Positions 24,946 through 33,608 of a DNA stretch of 64,000 nt are shown here, piece by piece (position 1 is the stretch's first letter; each line of letters starts with the position of its first letter). The position numbers were made by a program, and so were the translations under genes. Where the stretch lies: positions 2,607,501 to 2,671,500 of the forward strand of contig NZ_CP027218.1 of the NCBI RefSeq assembly GCF_004124275.1. The letters run 5' to 3'. The DNA is from Pseudomonas sp. DTU12.3. Its GTDB lineage: Bacteria > Pseudomonadota > Gammaproteobacteria > Pseudomonadales > Pseudomonadaceae. The notes under the pieces are model-generated. The model was not told the DNA's origin, searched no databases, and was given only the letters and a program-made list of their open reading frames with translations.

Positions 24946-27900
24946 AGCGTGGTTTGAAAATAACGGCACTGACGCTGCTGGCGCTGGTGTTGTTGATTGT
25001 ATTGAGCATCACCGCCGTACTCGGCACGCAGGCTGGCAGCCGTTGGGTGCTGGGCCTCGTACCCGGTCTGACGGTGGAAAATTTCCATGGCCGTCTCGGT
25101 GGCCAGTGGAGCGCCGATCATCTGCTGTGGCAGCAGGACAGCAGTCGCGTCGAGCTGAATCAGGCAATCTTCGCCTGGTCGCCGTTGTGCCTGACGCGCA
25201 TGACCTTGTGCATCGAACAGCTCCAGGCTGATCAGGTCATTCTGCAATTCCCGCCGAGCGCGGAAACCACCGACAGCGGTCCGATCAAACTGCCGGATCT
25301 GCAATTGCCGCTGGCCATCGAACTGGGCGACGTAAAAGTCGGCAGTCTGCTGTTCAACGGCAGCGAGCAACTCAAGGGCTTGCAACTGGCGGCGCACTGG
25401 ACCGCCCAGGGTATGCAGATTGAAAGCATCAAATTACAGCGCGACGACCTCAGCCTGAACCTGTCCGGCACGCTGCAGCCGACCGGCAACTGGCCGTTGA
25501 ATATCGCCGGTGACCTGACATTGCCGTCGCCGGGCACTGAACCGTGGACGCTGGCGCTGAAAGTCGATGGCGATCTGCTGAAAACCCTCAACCTGCACGC
25601 CGACAGTCATGGCTACCTCGACGGCCAGTTGAGCGGCAAATTGCAACCGCTGGTGGAAAACCTGCCGGCGAAAGTGCGCATCACCAGCGATGCGTTCAAA
25701 CCGAGCGCAGAGCTACCCGACACCCTGCAACTCAATCAATTGCTGCTGACCGGCGAAGGCGACCTGAAAAACGGTTACCAGTTAAACGGCAACGCCACGC
25801 TGCCCGCCGATAAAGGCCCGGTGGCGCTGCTGCTCAAAGGCAAAGTCGACGCCAGCGGCGCACAAATTGCCGGCCTCGACCTCACCGCCAACGACAAACA
25901 AAGCCTCAAACTCACCGGCAGCGTCGATTGGAGCAAAGGCCTCAGCGCGCAAGCCAATATCAACTGGCAGGATTTTCCGTGGCACCGGCTCTATAACGAA
26001 ATCGACGAGCCACAAGTCGCCTTGCGTACCTTCACTGGCGAAGTCTCCTACACCGACGGGCAATACCTCGGCAACTTCGACGCCGCACTGGATGGTCCGG
26101 CCGGGGCGTTTACCCTGAACAGTCCGTTCAGCGGCAGCCTGAAACAGATCGCCTTGCCGCAACTGAAAATGCAAGCCGGGCAGGGCAAAGCCGAAGGTCA
26201 CGTCAACGTGCAGTTCGCCGACGGCATCGCCTGGGACACGGCGCTGGACCTGTCGGCGCTCAACCCGGCGTATTGGGTTGCCGAGTTGCCGGGCACCTTG
26301 GCCGGGCCATTGAAAAGCCAAGGCGAAATGAAGAATGACCGCCTGAGCCTCACCGCTGATCTCGACTTGAAAGGCAAACTGCGCGGGCAACCGGCGATCC
26401 TTCAGGCCAAGGCTGACGGCGCGGGTGAGCAATGGAATCTGAGTGCCCTGCAAATCCGTCTCGGCGACAACAGCATCAGCGGCAAGGGCAGCCTGCAACA
26501 GAAACTCACCGGGCAGATCGATATCAAGCTGTCGCGGCTGGCCCAGCTCTGGCCGCAACTGCGCGGGCAGGTCAACGGTCAGGTCAATGTGGCTGGCACG
26601 CTGCAAGCACCGCAGGGCAAACTCGGTCTGCAAGGTTCGCAACTGGCCTTCCAGGACAACCGCCTGCAAAGCCTCAACCTCGACGCCACGCTCGACAGTG
26701 CGCAACGGGCGAAAATTGACCTCAAGGGCTCCGGCATTCAGGCCGGTGACACCTTGCTGGGCACGCTGACCGCCAGCGCCCAAGGCGACATCAAGAGCCA
26801 GAAACTCAGCCTCGACTTGCTCGGGCCGAAGCTGAAACTGGCCCTCGGCCTCGACGGTAATCTGGACAAGGGCAACTGGCGCGGTCGCTTGGCCAACGGC
26901 GATATTCAGGCCGGCGGCCAGGACTGGAAACTGCAGAATCCGGCCAAACTGGAACGTCTGGCTGACGGCAAAATCAACTTCGGCGCGCATTGCTGGATGT
27001 CCGGCGATGCCAGCCTGTGCGGTGAAGATCAACGGCTGATGCCGGAGCCAAAACTGCGCTACCACCTCAAGCAGTTCCCGATCGAAAGTCTGGCGCAATG
27101 GTTGCCGAAAGATTTTGCCTGGAAGGGCAAGCTCAACGCCGATCTGCAACTGGACTTGCCGGCCAGCGGCCCGAATGGCGTGGTCAGCATCGACGCCAGT
27201 GGCGGCACCTTGCGCATGAAGGAAAAGGATCAGTGGCTGGACTTCCCGTACCAGACACTCAAACTGACCAGCAAACTCACACCGAAGCGCGTCGACACCG
27301 AACTCAATTTCGTCGGCGGCAAACTCGGCGAATTGATGGTGCAGGCGCAGCTCAATCCACTGCCAAAAAACAAGCCGCTGAGCGGCTCGTTCCGTCTCAG
27401 CGGACTGGATTTGTCGGTGGCGCGGCCGTTTGTGCCGATGGTCGAGAAACTCACTGGGCGCCTGAACGGCAGCGGGACGATTTCCGGCGGACTGCTCGCG
27501 CCGCTGGTCAACGGCACCGTGCAACTGAGCGACGGCGAAGTGTCCGGCGCCGAGTTGCCGATGGAGCTGCAAAACCTGCAACTCACCGCCCTGATTGCCG
27601 GCGAATCGGTACGCCTCGACGGCGGCTGGAAAAGCGGTAAGAGCGGGCAGGGCAGTCTCAACGGCAATGTCGCTTGGGGTCAGGCGCTGGTGGTCGATCT
27701 GGCATTGAAAGGCACGCAACTGCCGGTCAGTGTGGAGCCGTATGCCAAGGTGGAAGTGGCGCCGGACCTGAAAATTTCCATGGCCGGCGACGAGCTGAAA
27801 ATCGCTGGCAAAGTTCAAGTGCCCAAAGGCGAAATCACCGTGCGTGAGCTGCCGCCATCCACGGTGAAAGTCTCCGACGACACGATCATCGTCGGCGCGC

Positions 27901-28616
27901 AGACCGCGGAGGGCAAACCACCGCTGGCGATGAAAATGGACATTGACGTGGTGGTCGGTGAAGGCAAACTCGCCTTCGCCGGTTTTGGTCTGACCGCCAA
28001 CGTGCAAGGTCATGTGCACATCGGCGACAACATGGACACGCGCGGCGAGCTCTGGCTCAACGACGGCAAGTATCGCGCCTATGGCCAGCGCCTGACGGTA
28101 CGGCGCGCGCGTCTGCTGTTTGCCGGCCCCCTCGATCAGCCGTATCTGGACATCGAGGCGATCCGCCAGACCGATGACGTGATCGCCGGTATTCGCCTGA
28201 GCGGCAGCGCCGAGCAACCGACCACACAGATCTTCTCCGAACCGGCGATGAGCCAGGAGCAAGCGCTGTCGTATCTGGTCCTCGGCCGTCCGCTGAGCAC
28301 CAACGGCGAAGACAACAACATGCTCGCGCAAGCGGCGCTGGGGTTGGGCTTGATGGGCAGTTCCGGGGTCACCAGCAGTCTGGCCAAGGATCTGGGGATT
28401 CAGGATTTCCAGCTCGACACGGCGGGCAGCGGCGATGCCACCAGTGTGGTGGCCAGCGGCAATATTACCGAGAAGCTGAGTTTGCGTTATGGCGTTGGCG
28501 TATTTGAACCGGCCAGCACCATTGCGCTGCGCTACAAGCTGAGCAAAAAGGTCTATGTCGAAGCGGCCAGTGGCGTCGCGAGTTCGCTGGATATCTTCTA
28601 CAAACGCGACTTCTGA
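24942..28616 (+). CDS. tamB: TamB, inner-membrane-anchored AsmA/DUF490-type envelope bridge protein
   Basis: A 1224-residue protein with an N-terminal signal anchor (ITALTLLALVLLIVLSITAVLG) and a long beta-rich repetitive body. The C-terminal DUF490/TamB domain carries PKGEITVRELPPSTVKVSDDTIIVG, MKMDIDVVVGEGKLAFAGFGLTANVQG, RRARLLFAGPLDQPYLDIEA and the terminal ALRYKLSKKVYVEAASG...DIFYKRDF. The start is GTG (24942), coupled to tamA by a 4-bp overlap. It partners with TamA in a periplasm-spanning groove for lipid transport or OMP assembly. A very long antisense frame under it is a GC artefact. Confidence 0.93.
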   Translation: MKRGLKITALTLLALVLLIVLSITAVLGTQAGSRWVLGLVPGLTVENFHGRLGGQWSADHLLWQQDSSRVELNQAIFAWSPLCLTRMTLCIEQLQADQVILQFPPSAETTDSGPIKLPDLQLPLAIELGDVKVGSLLFNGSEQLKGLQLAAHWTAQGMQIESIKLQRDDLSLNLSGTLQPTGNWPLNIAGDLTLPSPGTEPWTLALKVDGDLLKTLNLHADSHGYLDGQLSGKLQPLVENLPAKVRITSDAFKPSAELPDTLQLNQLLLTGEGDLKNGYQLNGNATLPADKGPVALLLKGKVDASGAQIAGLDLTANDKQSLKLTGSVDWSKGLSAQANINWQDFPWHRLYNEIDEPQVALRTFTGEVSYTDGQYLGNFDAALDGPAGAFTLNSPFSGSLKQIALPQLKMQAGQGKAEGHVNVQFADGIAWDTALDLSALNPAYWVAELPGTLAGPLKSQGEMKNDRLSLTADLDLKGKLRGQPAILQAKADGAGEQWNLSALQIRLGDNSISGKGSLQQKLTGQIDIKLSRLAQLWPQLRGQVNGQVNVAGTLQAPQGKLGLQGSQLAFQDNRLQSLNLDATLDSAQRAKIDLKGSGIQAGDTLLGTLTASAQGDIKSQKLSLDLLGPKLKLALGLDGNLDKGNWRGRLANGDIQAGGQDWKLQNPAKLERLADGKINFGAHCWMSGDASLCGEDQRLMPEPKLRYHLKQFPIESLAQWLPKDFAWKGKLNADLQLDLPASGPNGVVSIDASGGTLRMKEKDQWLDFPYQTLKLTSKLTPKRVDTELNFVGGKLGELMVQAQLNPLPKNKPLSGSFRLSGLDLSVARPFVPMVEKLTGRLNGSGTISGGLLAPLVNGTVQLSDGEVSGAELPMELQNLQLTALIAGESVRLDGGWKSGKSGQGSLNGNVAWGQALVVDLALKGTQLPVSVEPYAKVEVAPDLKISMAGDELKIAGKVQVPKGEITVRELPPSTVKVSDDTIIVGAQTAEGKPPLAMKMDIDVVVGEGKLAFAGFGLTANVQGHVHIGDNMDTRGELWLNDGKYRAYGQRLTVRRARLLFAGPLDQPYLDIEAIRQTDDVIAGIRLSGSAEQPTTQIFSEPAMSQEQALSYLVLGRPLSTNGEDNNMLAQAALGLGLMGSSGVTSSLAKDLGIQDFQLDTAGSGDATSVVASGNITEKLSLRYGVGVFEPASTIALRYKLSKKVYVEAASGVASSLDIFYKRDF

Positions 28617-28734
28617 CGCGCGTTTCCCCCGGTCGGGTCGCGTCGTTGCGATCCGGCTTTTGCAGAATGCATTAGACTCAGCGCAACTTGAAAGCCGCGC
28701 GGTTGGCGGCTGCCCGAAAACAACAGAGACACCT

Positions 28735-30066
28735 ATGGTCCGCTTGAGTATGGTCTTGCTCGGTCACGAATTCGTCCGCAAGCGTTGGTCGGCGCTGGCG
28801 TTGACGGGCATCGTCTGGGGCGCGGTCGGTGTGGGCATCTTCATTGATGCGCTCGACGGCGTTTTGTATTTCCCGCTGCATCTTTTCGGCTATCTGTTGA
28901 TGCTCGAAGCGCTGATCCTGCTGCTGGTGCCGGCACCGCAAGCCGGGACCGCTGCAGCCCTGCGCAGAGCGCGAGGACTGGCTTTTCTCTTGCTGGGACT
29001 GCTGATCGTCGACCGGCAACACGCCGCCGGGCTGATTCTGGCGGTGCTGTTTGGCGGGGCTTTTCTGCTCGATGGCGGCTTTCGGTTGGCGGCAGCGGTG
29101 GTGGTGCGTTTTGTCGGTTGGCAAGTGTCGTTGCTGGCGGGGTTGTTCGAAATCGGCTTTGGCGTGTTTATCCTCGAACCGTACCCGACGCTGTATAAGG
29201 GCACGGTGCCATTCTGCATTGGCATGAGCCTGTTTCTCACTGGTTGCGCGTTGTTGCGGCAAGCCGTGCGCTTCAAACACCAGCCGCCGCTGACCAGCCC
29301 TTTGTCGGTCAGTGCGCCGGCCAGCAGCGGCGCGTTGGTGATTCATGTCTGGACCCCCAGCGGCACCGTCGATGACACCTTGGTGCGCAATCGCCTGCTG
29401 AATCGCTACATCGCAGCGGTCGACATCAACGGCGTGATCTCCGCCGGCCATGCCGCATTGGAATGTGGCCCGGATATCTACATCAGCCATTACCCGTTGG
29501 ATGACATCGATCGTTCGGCGGGGGATTTCGTGCGCCTGCTGCGGGCGACGCCGAACAACGATGTCGCCGGCAGGTTTCTGCCGGACTATGCCGGCGAGGT
29601 GGCTGACTGGTGCCCGTCTTCGGTGCAGGTCAGTTTTGCCCACTACGACGCTCGGCGGCTCAGTGCGTTCTGGGCGGACTATCGGCAGAACAGCACGTAC
29701 AACCTCACCAGTCGCAATTGTTCCAGCGCTGTTGCGCATAGTCTCGAAGCGGCCCTGGAAGGGGCAATGAACCGGGGGCATTCGAGCATGCGCGATTTTG
29801 CCCGAGTCATCATCAGCCCCGAGTTCTGGGTCGCCGCGCAAGTGCGCAAGCGCGCCGAGGTGATGGCCTGGACGCCGGGCCTGGTGCTCGACTACGCGCG
29901 AGCGTTGCATGCCGCCATCGAGCCGGCACCGCCGGGCTGGCACAGCATTTACGCGGTGAGCAAGCGTGCCTTTGGGTATGTGGCCACGGCCCTGCGCGGG
30001 CGTGAGGTGCATCCTGTGCAACCGCCACCTGTGCATTCCTCTGACGATTCCTCGACATCCTCATAA
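28735..30066 (+). CDS. HdeD/DUF308-like membrane domain fused to a probable permuted papain-like domain
   Basis: A 443-residue protein. Residues about 1-185 form six or so hydrophobic segments arranged like HdeD/DUF308 acid-resistance proteins (FIDALDGVLYFPLHLFGYLLMLEALILLLVP; GLLIVDRQHAAGLILAVLFGGAFLLDGGFRLAAA). Residues about 200-415 are soluble and contain His239 in ISAGHAALECGPDIYISHYP and Asn328-Cys329 in TSRNCSSAVAHSLEAALEG. His before Asn-Cys-Ser is the order seen in circularly permuted papain folds (LRAT/NlpC-like). This suggests a membrane-tethered thiol hydrolase or acyltransferase; the activity is inference. The start at 28735 lies 118 bp past tamB; the AAACAACAGAG leader could bind Hfq. 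Confidence 0.7.
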   Translation: MVRLSMVLLGHEFVRKRWSALALTGIVWGAVGVGIFIDALDGVLYFPLHLFGYLLMLEALILLLVPAPQAGTAAALRRARGLAFLLLGLLIVDRQHAAGLILAVLFGGAFLLDGGFRLAAAVVVRFVGWQVSLLAGLFEIGFGVFILEPYPTLYKGTVPFCIGMSLFLTGCALLRQAVRFKHQPPLTSPLSVSAPASSGALVIHVWTPSGTVDDTLVRNRLLNRYIAAVDINGVISAGHAALECGPDIYISHYPLDDIDRSAGDFVRLLRATPNNDVAGRFLPDYAGEVADWCPSSVQVSFAHYDARRLSAFWADYRQNSTYNLTSRNCSSAVAHSLEAALEGAMNRGHSSMRDFARVIISPEFWVAAQVRKRAEVMAWTPGLVLDYARALHAAIEPAPPGWHSIYAVSKRAFGYVATALRGREVHPVQPPPVHSSDDSSTSS

Positions 30067-30068
30067 AA

Positions 30069-30147
30069 ATCAAAAGATCGCAGCCTTCGGCAGCTCCTAC
30101 ACGGTTCTGATCCCTGTAGGAGCTGCCGAAGGCTGCGATCTTTTGAT
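30069..30147. repeat. REP of the GATCGCAGCCTTCGG family
   Basis: ATCAAAAGATCGCAGCCTTC and GAAGGCTGCGATCTTTTGAT arms. Confidence 0.9.
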
Positions 30148-30217
30148 CTTCGCGCCACCTCTCCGCACAAAACCCAGTCCACTGGTCAACTATTTACAAA
30201 GCTTCCTAACTATTTCG

Positions 30218-30273
30218 TTGACATTCGCTGCCTAGGCAGTAACATCTCGACATACATTCACTGCCTAGGCAGT
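30218..30273 (+). promoter_or_regulatory. Promoter with two MarR-type operators for the efflux operon
   Basis: TTGACA (30218-30223) and TAACAT (30240-30245) are 16 bp apart. CTGCCTAGGCAG (30228-30239) fills the spacer, and ACTGCCTAGGCAGT (30260-30273) follows the -10. The two palindromes share the same core and sit where a dimeric repressor would block RNA polymerase. The MarR gene starts 14 bp further on, so autoregulation of the operon is expected. Confidence 0.85.
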
Positions 30274-30287
30274 TATTAGGTGAGCAA

Positions 30288-30770
30288 ATGAAGCATTTCA
30301 CCCCGGACGAATTCAAACACTGCCATCTCGGCCTGTTGCTTGGCCGTGCTGCGCTGCTCAAAGACCGGATCATCGACACCCACATGGAACCTCACGGCAT
30401 CACCGCCGCGCAGTTCAAGGTGTTGATCATCATGGCCCAGTACGGCGTCGATACCCCGGCCGAACTGTGCCGCCATCTGTCGCTCGACAGCGGTTCGATG
30501 ACGCGCATGCTCGATCGTCTGGAGCAGAAAGGTTTTCTCGCTCGCCAACGCAGCGAAGGCGATCGCCGTCAGGTGCAACTGACTCTGACCGAGCAAGGCC
30601 AGCTCCTGGCCGACCGCCTGCCGCACATCGGCGCTGACGCGATGAATGAACTGGCGGGCGCCGTCACTCCGGACGAGTTGAAGACCCTGGAATACATCCT
30701 CAAGAAAATCCTGCTGGCCGCCGGTGACCCGATCACCCTCCAGCGCTTAGGTGAACACAATGAGCGGTAA
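30288..30770 (+). CDS. MarR-family repressor of the efflux operon
   Basis: A 160-residue winged-helix protein: ITAAQFKVLIIMAQYGVDTPAELCRHLSLDSGSMTRMLDRLEQKGFLARQRSEGDRRQVQLTLTEQG is a complete MarR DNA-binding core with the DRR wing. AGGTGA precedes the start. The 3' end overlaps the outer membrane factor gene by 11 bp. Two CTGCCTAGGCAG palindromes upstream are its likely targets. By family analogy phenolic ligands or oxidants would release it. Confidence 0.9.
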   Translation: MKHFTPDEFKHCHLGLLLGRAALLKDRIIDTHMEPHGITAAQFKVLIIMAQYGVDTPAELCRHLSLDSGSMTRMLDRLEQKGFLARQRSEGDRRQVQLTLTEQGQLLADRLPHIGADAMNELAGAVTPDELKTLEYILKKILLAAGDPITLQRLGEHNER

Positions 30771-32229
30771 AACCTTGCGCAGCAGCCTCACGCTGGTGCT
30801 GTCGGCGATGATCCTCGCCGGTTGCGCCAACTACAGTGGCCTCGACACGTCGGGCGCGAGCCTCGATGCGAAAAGCCTGAAAGTCGGCCAATCCCTCAAC
30901 GGCGTGACCCTGTCGCCGGCCGCGTGGCCGAAAAGCGACTGGTGGACCAGCCTCGGCGATCCGCAACTCGACGGCTTGATCCGCGAAGCCCTGCACGACA
31001 GCCCCGACATGCAAATCGCCGAAGCCCGCGCCCATCAGGCCAGTGCCGCCGCGTATGCCGCCGATGCCGAGCGCTATCCGACCCTCGACGCCAGCGCCGG
31101 CATCAGCCGCTCGCGCCTGGCCAAGGATCAAGATCCGCTGGGGCAGGGCGATGCTTACGCCACCGTGCGCAATGTCAGCGCCGGCTTCAATTACAACTTC
31201 GACCTGTGGGGCGGCCAGCGTGATGCCTGGGAAGCCGCACTCGGACAGGCCCGCGCCTCCGAAGTCGACCGTCAGGCCGCACAATTGACCTTGGCCGCTG
31301 ATGTCGCCCGCGCTTATAGCGATCTCGGTCAGGCGCACATCGTTTATGACCTGGCCAATGACGACCTCAAGCGTACAAAGCAGATGCTCGATTTGAGCCA
31401 GCGTCGCCTGAGTTCCGGGATCGACAGCCAGTACCAGTTCCAGCAAACCCAGAGTCTGGAAGCCAGTTCCGAAGCCAGCCTGATCGACGCGGAAAAACGC
31501 CTGAATAGCGCGAAAATTGCTTTGGCCGTGCTGCTCGGCAAAGGCCCGGATCGCGGCAATGAAATTGCCCGGCCGAAAGTCCTGCAAGCCAGTGCTGTCG
31601 CGGTGCCGTCGGTTCTGCCTGCCGAATTGCTCGGTCGTCGCCCGGATCTGGTTGCCGCCCGCTGGCGTGTCGAAGCGGCGAGCAAAGACATCGACTCGGC
31701 GAAAACCCGCTTCTATCCCAACTTGAACCTGTCGGCCTCGGCCGGTGCCGAATCTTTGTTGGGTGACGCGATGTTCGGTTCGGCCAGTCGCTTCTTCAAC
31801 ATTGCCCCGACCATTTCGGTGCCGATCTTCGACGGCGGACGCCTGCGGGCCAACCTCGATGCACGCGACGCCGATTACGACCTGGCAGTGGCGCAGTACA
31901 ACAAAAGTCTGGTGAAAGCACTCGGCGATGTCAGCGACACGATCAACCAGTTGCGTGACATCGGCCGGCAGATCGGTGCGCAGCAGCACGCCACCGAGAT
32001 TGCCCAGGATTCTTACAACACCGTCGTCCAGCGTTACGGTTCCGGCATCGGCAACTACCTGGACGTGCTCAGCATCGAGCAGCAATTGCTGCAGGCCCAG
32101 CGTCAGTTGGCCAACCTCAATGCCGAGCAGATCGACCTGTCGATTCAACTGATGCAAGCGCTGGGCGGCGGCTTCCAGGGGCAGACCCTGACCGCAGCCA
32201 ACGCCACCCCAGCCACGCCGCACAACTAA
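30760..32229 (+). CDS. Outer membrane efflux lipoprotein (NodT/OprM family)
   Basis: A 489-residue protein. The lipobox is LAGC (Cys about 25), and two TolC-type repeats follow (WWTSLGDPQLDGLIREALHDSPDMQIAEARAHQASA; VPVLPAELLGRRPDLVAARWRVEAASKDI). ATG 30760 has AGGTG 6 bp upstream and is preferred over GTG 30751. It forms the trimeric outer membrane channel of the tripartite pump with the following fusion protein and DHA2 transporter. It ends in SIQLMQALGGGF, typical of the family. Confidence 0.9.
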   Translation: MSGKTLRSSLTLVLSAMILAGCANYSGLDTSGASLDAKSLKVGQSLNGVTLSPAAWPKSDWWTSLGDPQLDGLIREALHDSPDMQIAEARAHQASAAAYAADAERYPTLDASAGISRSRLAKDQDPLGQGDAYATVRNVSAGFNYNFDLWGGQRDAWEAALGQARASEVDRQAAQLTLAADVARAYSDLGQAHIVYDLANDDLKRTKQMLDLSQRRLSSGIDSQYQFQQTQSLEASSEASLIDAEKRLNSAKIALAVLLGKGPDRGNEIARPKVLQASAVAVPSVLPAELLGRRPDLVAARWRVEAASKDIDSAKTRFYPNLNLSASAGAESLLGDAMFGSASRFFNIAPTISVPIFDGGRLRANLDARDADYDLAVAQYNKSLVKALGDVSDTINQLRDIGRQIGAQQHATEIAQDSYNTVVQRYGSGIGNYLDVLSIEQQLLQAQRQLANLNAEQIDLSIQLMQALGGGFQGQTLTAANATPATPHN

Positions 32230-32244
32230 TTCAAGGTAATTGTC

Positions 32245-33447
32245 ATGGCCACTGCCGAAAACACCCAAGCTCAAGACAACACCCCGGACACCGGCAACCC
32301 GCGCAAACGCAAAGTGATGCTGTTGGTCCTGGCTATCGTGGTTGCACTCGCCTGCGCTGGCGTCTGGGCGTATCACGAATTCATCGGGCGCTTCAATGAA
32401 AGCACCGACGATGCCTACGTCAACGGTAACGTCGTCGAAATCACCCCGCTGGTCACCGGCACGGTCGTCAGCATCGGTGCTGACGATGGTGATCTGGTTC
32501 ACGAAGGTCAGGTGCTGATCAACTTCGACCCGAACGATGCCGAAGTCGGCCTGCAAAGTGCCCAGGCGAAACTGGCGCGCACCGTGCGTCAGGTGCGCGG
32601 TCTGTACAGCAACGTTGATGGCATGAAAGCCCAGGTCAACGCGCAACAGGCTGAAGTGCAAAAGGCCCAGGACAATTTCAACCGCCGCAAGAACCTGGCG
32701 CAGGGCGGGGCAATTTCCCAGGAAGAACTGTCCCACGCTCGCGACGACCTGACCTCGGCGCAAAACGCCCTGGCCAATGCCAAGCAGCAACTGAAAACCA
32801 CCAGCGCACTGGTCGATGACACCGTGGTGTCGTCGCACCCGGACGTGATGTCCGCCGCTGCCGATCTGCGTCAGGCTTACCTGACCAATGCCCGTAGCAC
32901 CTTGATCGCGCCGGTCACCGGTTATGTGGCCAAGCGCACTGTGCAGCTCGGTCAGCGTGTGCAGCCGGGCACGGCGTTGATGGCGGTGATTCCGCTGGAT
33001 CAACTGTGGATCGACGCCAACTTCAAGGAAACCCAACTGCGTGACATGCGCATCGGTCAACCGGTCGATATCGAGTCGGACATCTACGGCAGCGACGTGA
33101 AGTACAGCGGCACCGTCGACAGCCTCGGCGCCGGTACCGGCAGCGCGTTTGCCTTGCTGCCAGCGCAGAACGCCACTGGTAACTGGATCAAGATTGTTCA
33201 ACGTGTGCCGGTGCGCATCCACATCAACGCCGAAGAACTGGCCAAGCACCCGCTGCGGGTCGGTCTGTCGACCAATGTTGAAGTGAACCTGCACGACCAG
33301 AGCGGTCCGGTGCTGGCGCAGCAACCACCGCAAAAGGCCTCGTTCAGCACCAACGTCTACGACCGCCAACTGGCCGAAGCCGACGCGATGATTGCGCAGC
33401 TGATCCACGACAACAGCGCAGCGGTGAGCAAAACCGCGCAACGCTGA
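32245..33447 (+). CDS. emrA: EmrA/HlyD-type membrane fusion protein
   Basis: A 400-residue protein. An N-terminal anchor (KVMLLVLAIVVALACAGVWAYH) is followed by STDDAYVNGNVVEITPLVTGTVVSIGADDGDLVHEGQVL (lipoyl half-motif), a coiled-coil hairpin (about 100-200), and LIAPVTGYVAKRTVQLGQRVQPG (second lipoyl half). This is the adaptor linking inner-membrane EmrB to the outer membrane channel. A REP lies between it and emrB, which may differentially stabilise the upstream mRNA. Confidence 0.92.
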   Translation: MATAENTQAQDNTPDTGNPRKRKVMLLVLAIVVALACAGVWAYHEFIGRFNESTDDAYVNGNVVEITPLVTGTVVSIGADDGDLVHEGQVLINFDPNDAEVGLQSAQAKLARTVRQVRGLYSNVDGMKAQVNAQQAEVQKAQDNFNRRKNLAQGGAISQEELSHARDDLTSAQNALANAKQQLKTTSALVDDTVVSSHPDVMSAAADLRQAYLTNARSTLIAPVTGYVAKRTVQLGQRVQPGTALMAVIPLDQLWIDANFKETQLRDMRIGQPVDIESDIYGSDVKYSGTVDSLGAGTGSAFALLPAQNATGNWIKIVQRVPVRIHINAEELAKHPLRVGLSTNVEVNLHDQSGPVLAQQPPQKASFSTNVYDRQLAEADAMIAQLIHDNSAAVSKTAQR

Positions 33448-33462
33448 CCCCGACTTTGACTT

Positions 33463-33552
33463 TGTGGGAGCGGGCTTGCTCGCGAATGCTGACTGACATT
33501 CAACATAGATGTTGTCTGACACATCGCTTTCGCGAGCAAGCCCGCTCCCACA
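33463..33552. repeat. REP doublet between emrA and emrB
   Basis: TGTGGGAGCGGGCTTGCTCGCG and CGCGAGCAAGCCCGCTCCCACA arms within the operon. Confidence 0.9.
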
Positions 33553-33608
33553 AAGGGCAGCTGTGTCTGTAACAGATGCGGCGCTAATCAGGTTTCATAG
33601 GATTCGCG

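Noticed and set aside
25782..28331. Very long open frame antisense to tamB (849 codons)
   Set aside because: High-GC shadow of a clear TamB gene; Gln/Arg/Ala/His-rich translation, no ribosome site and no family motif. Similar antisense frames at 30733-33522 and 9624-11663 were dismissed for the same reason.
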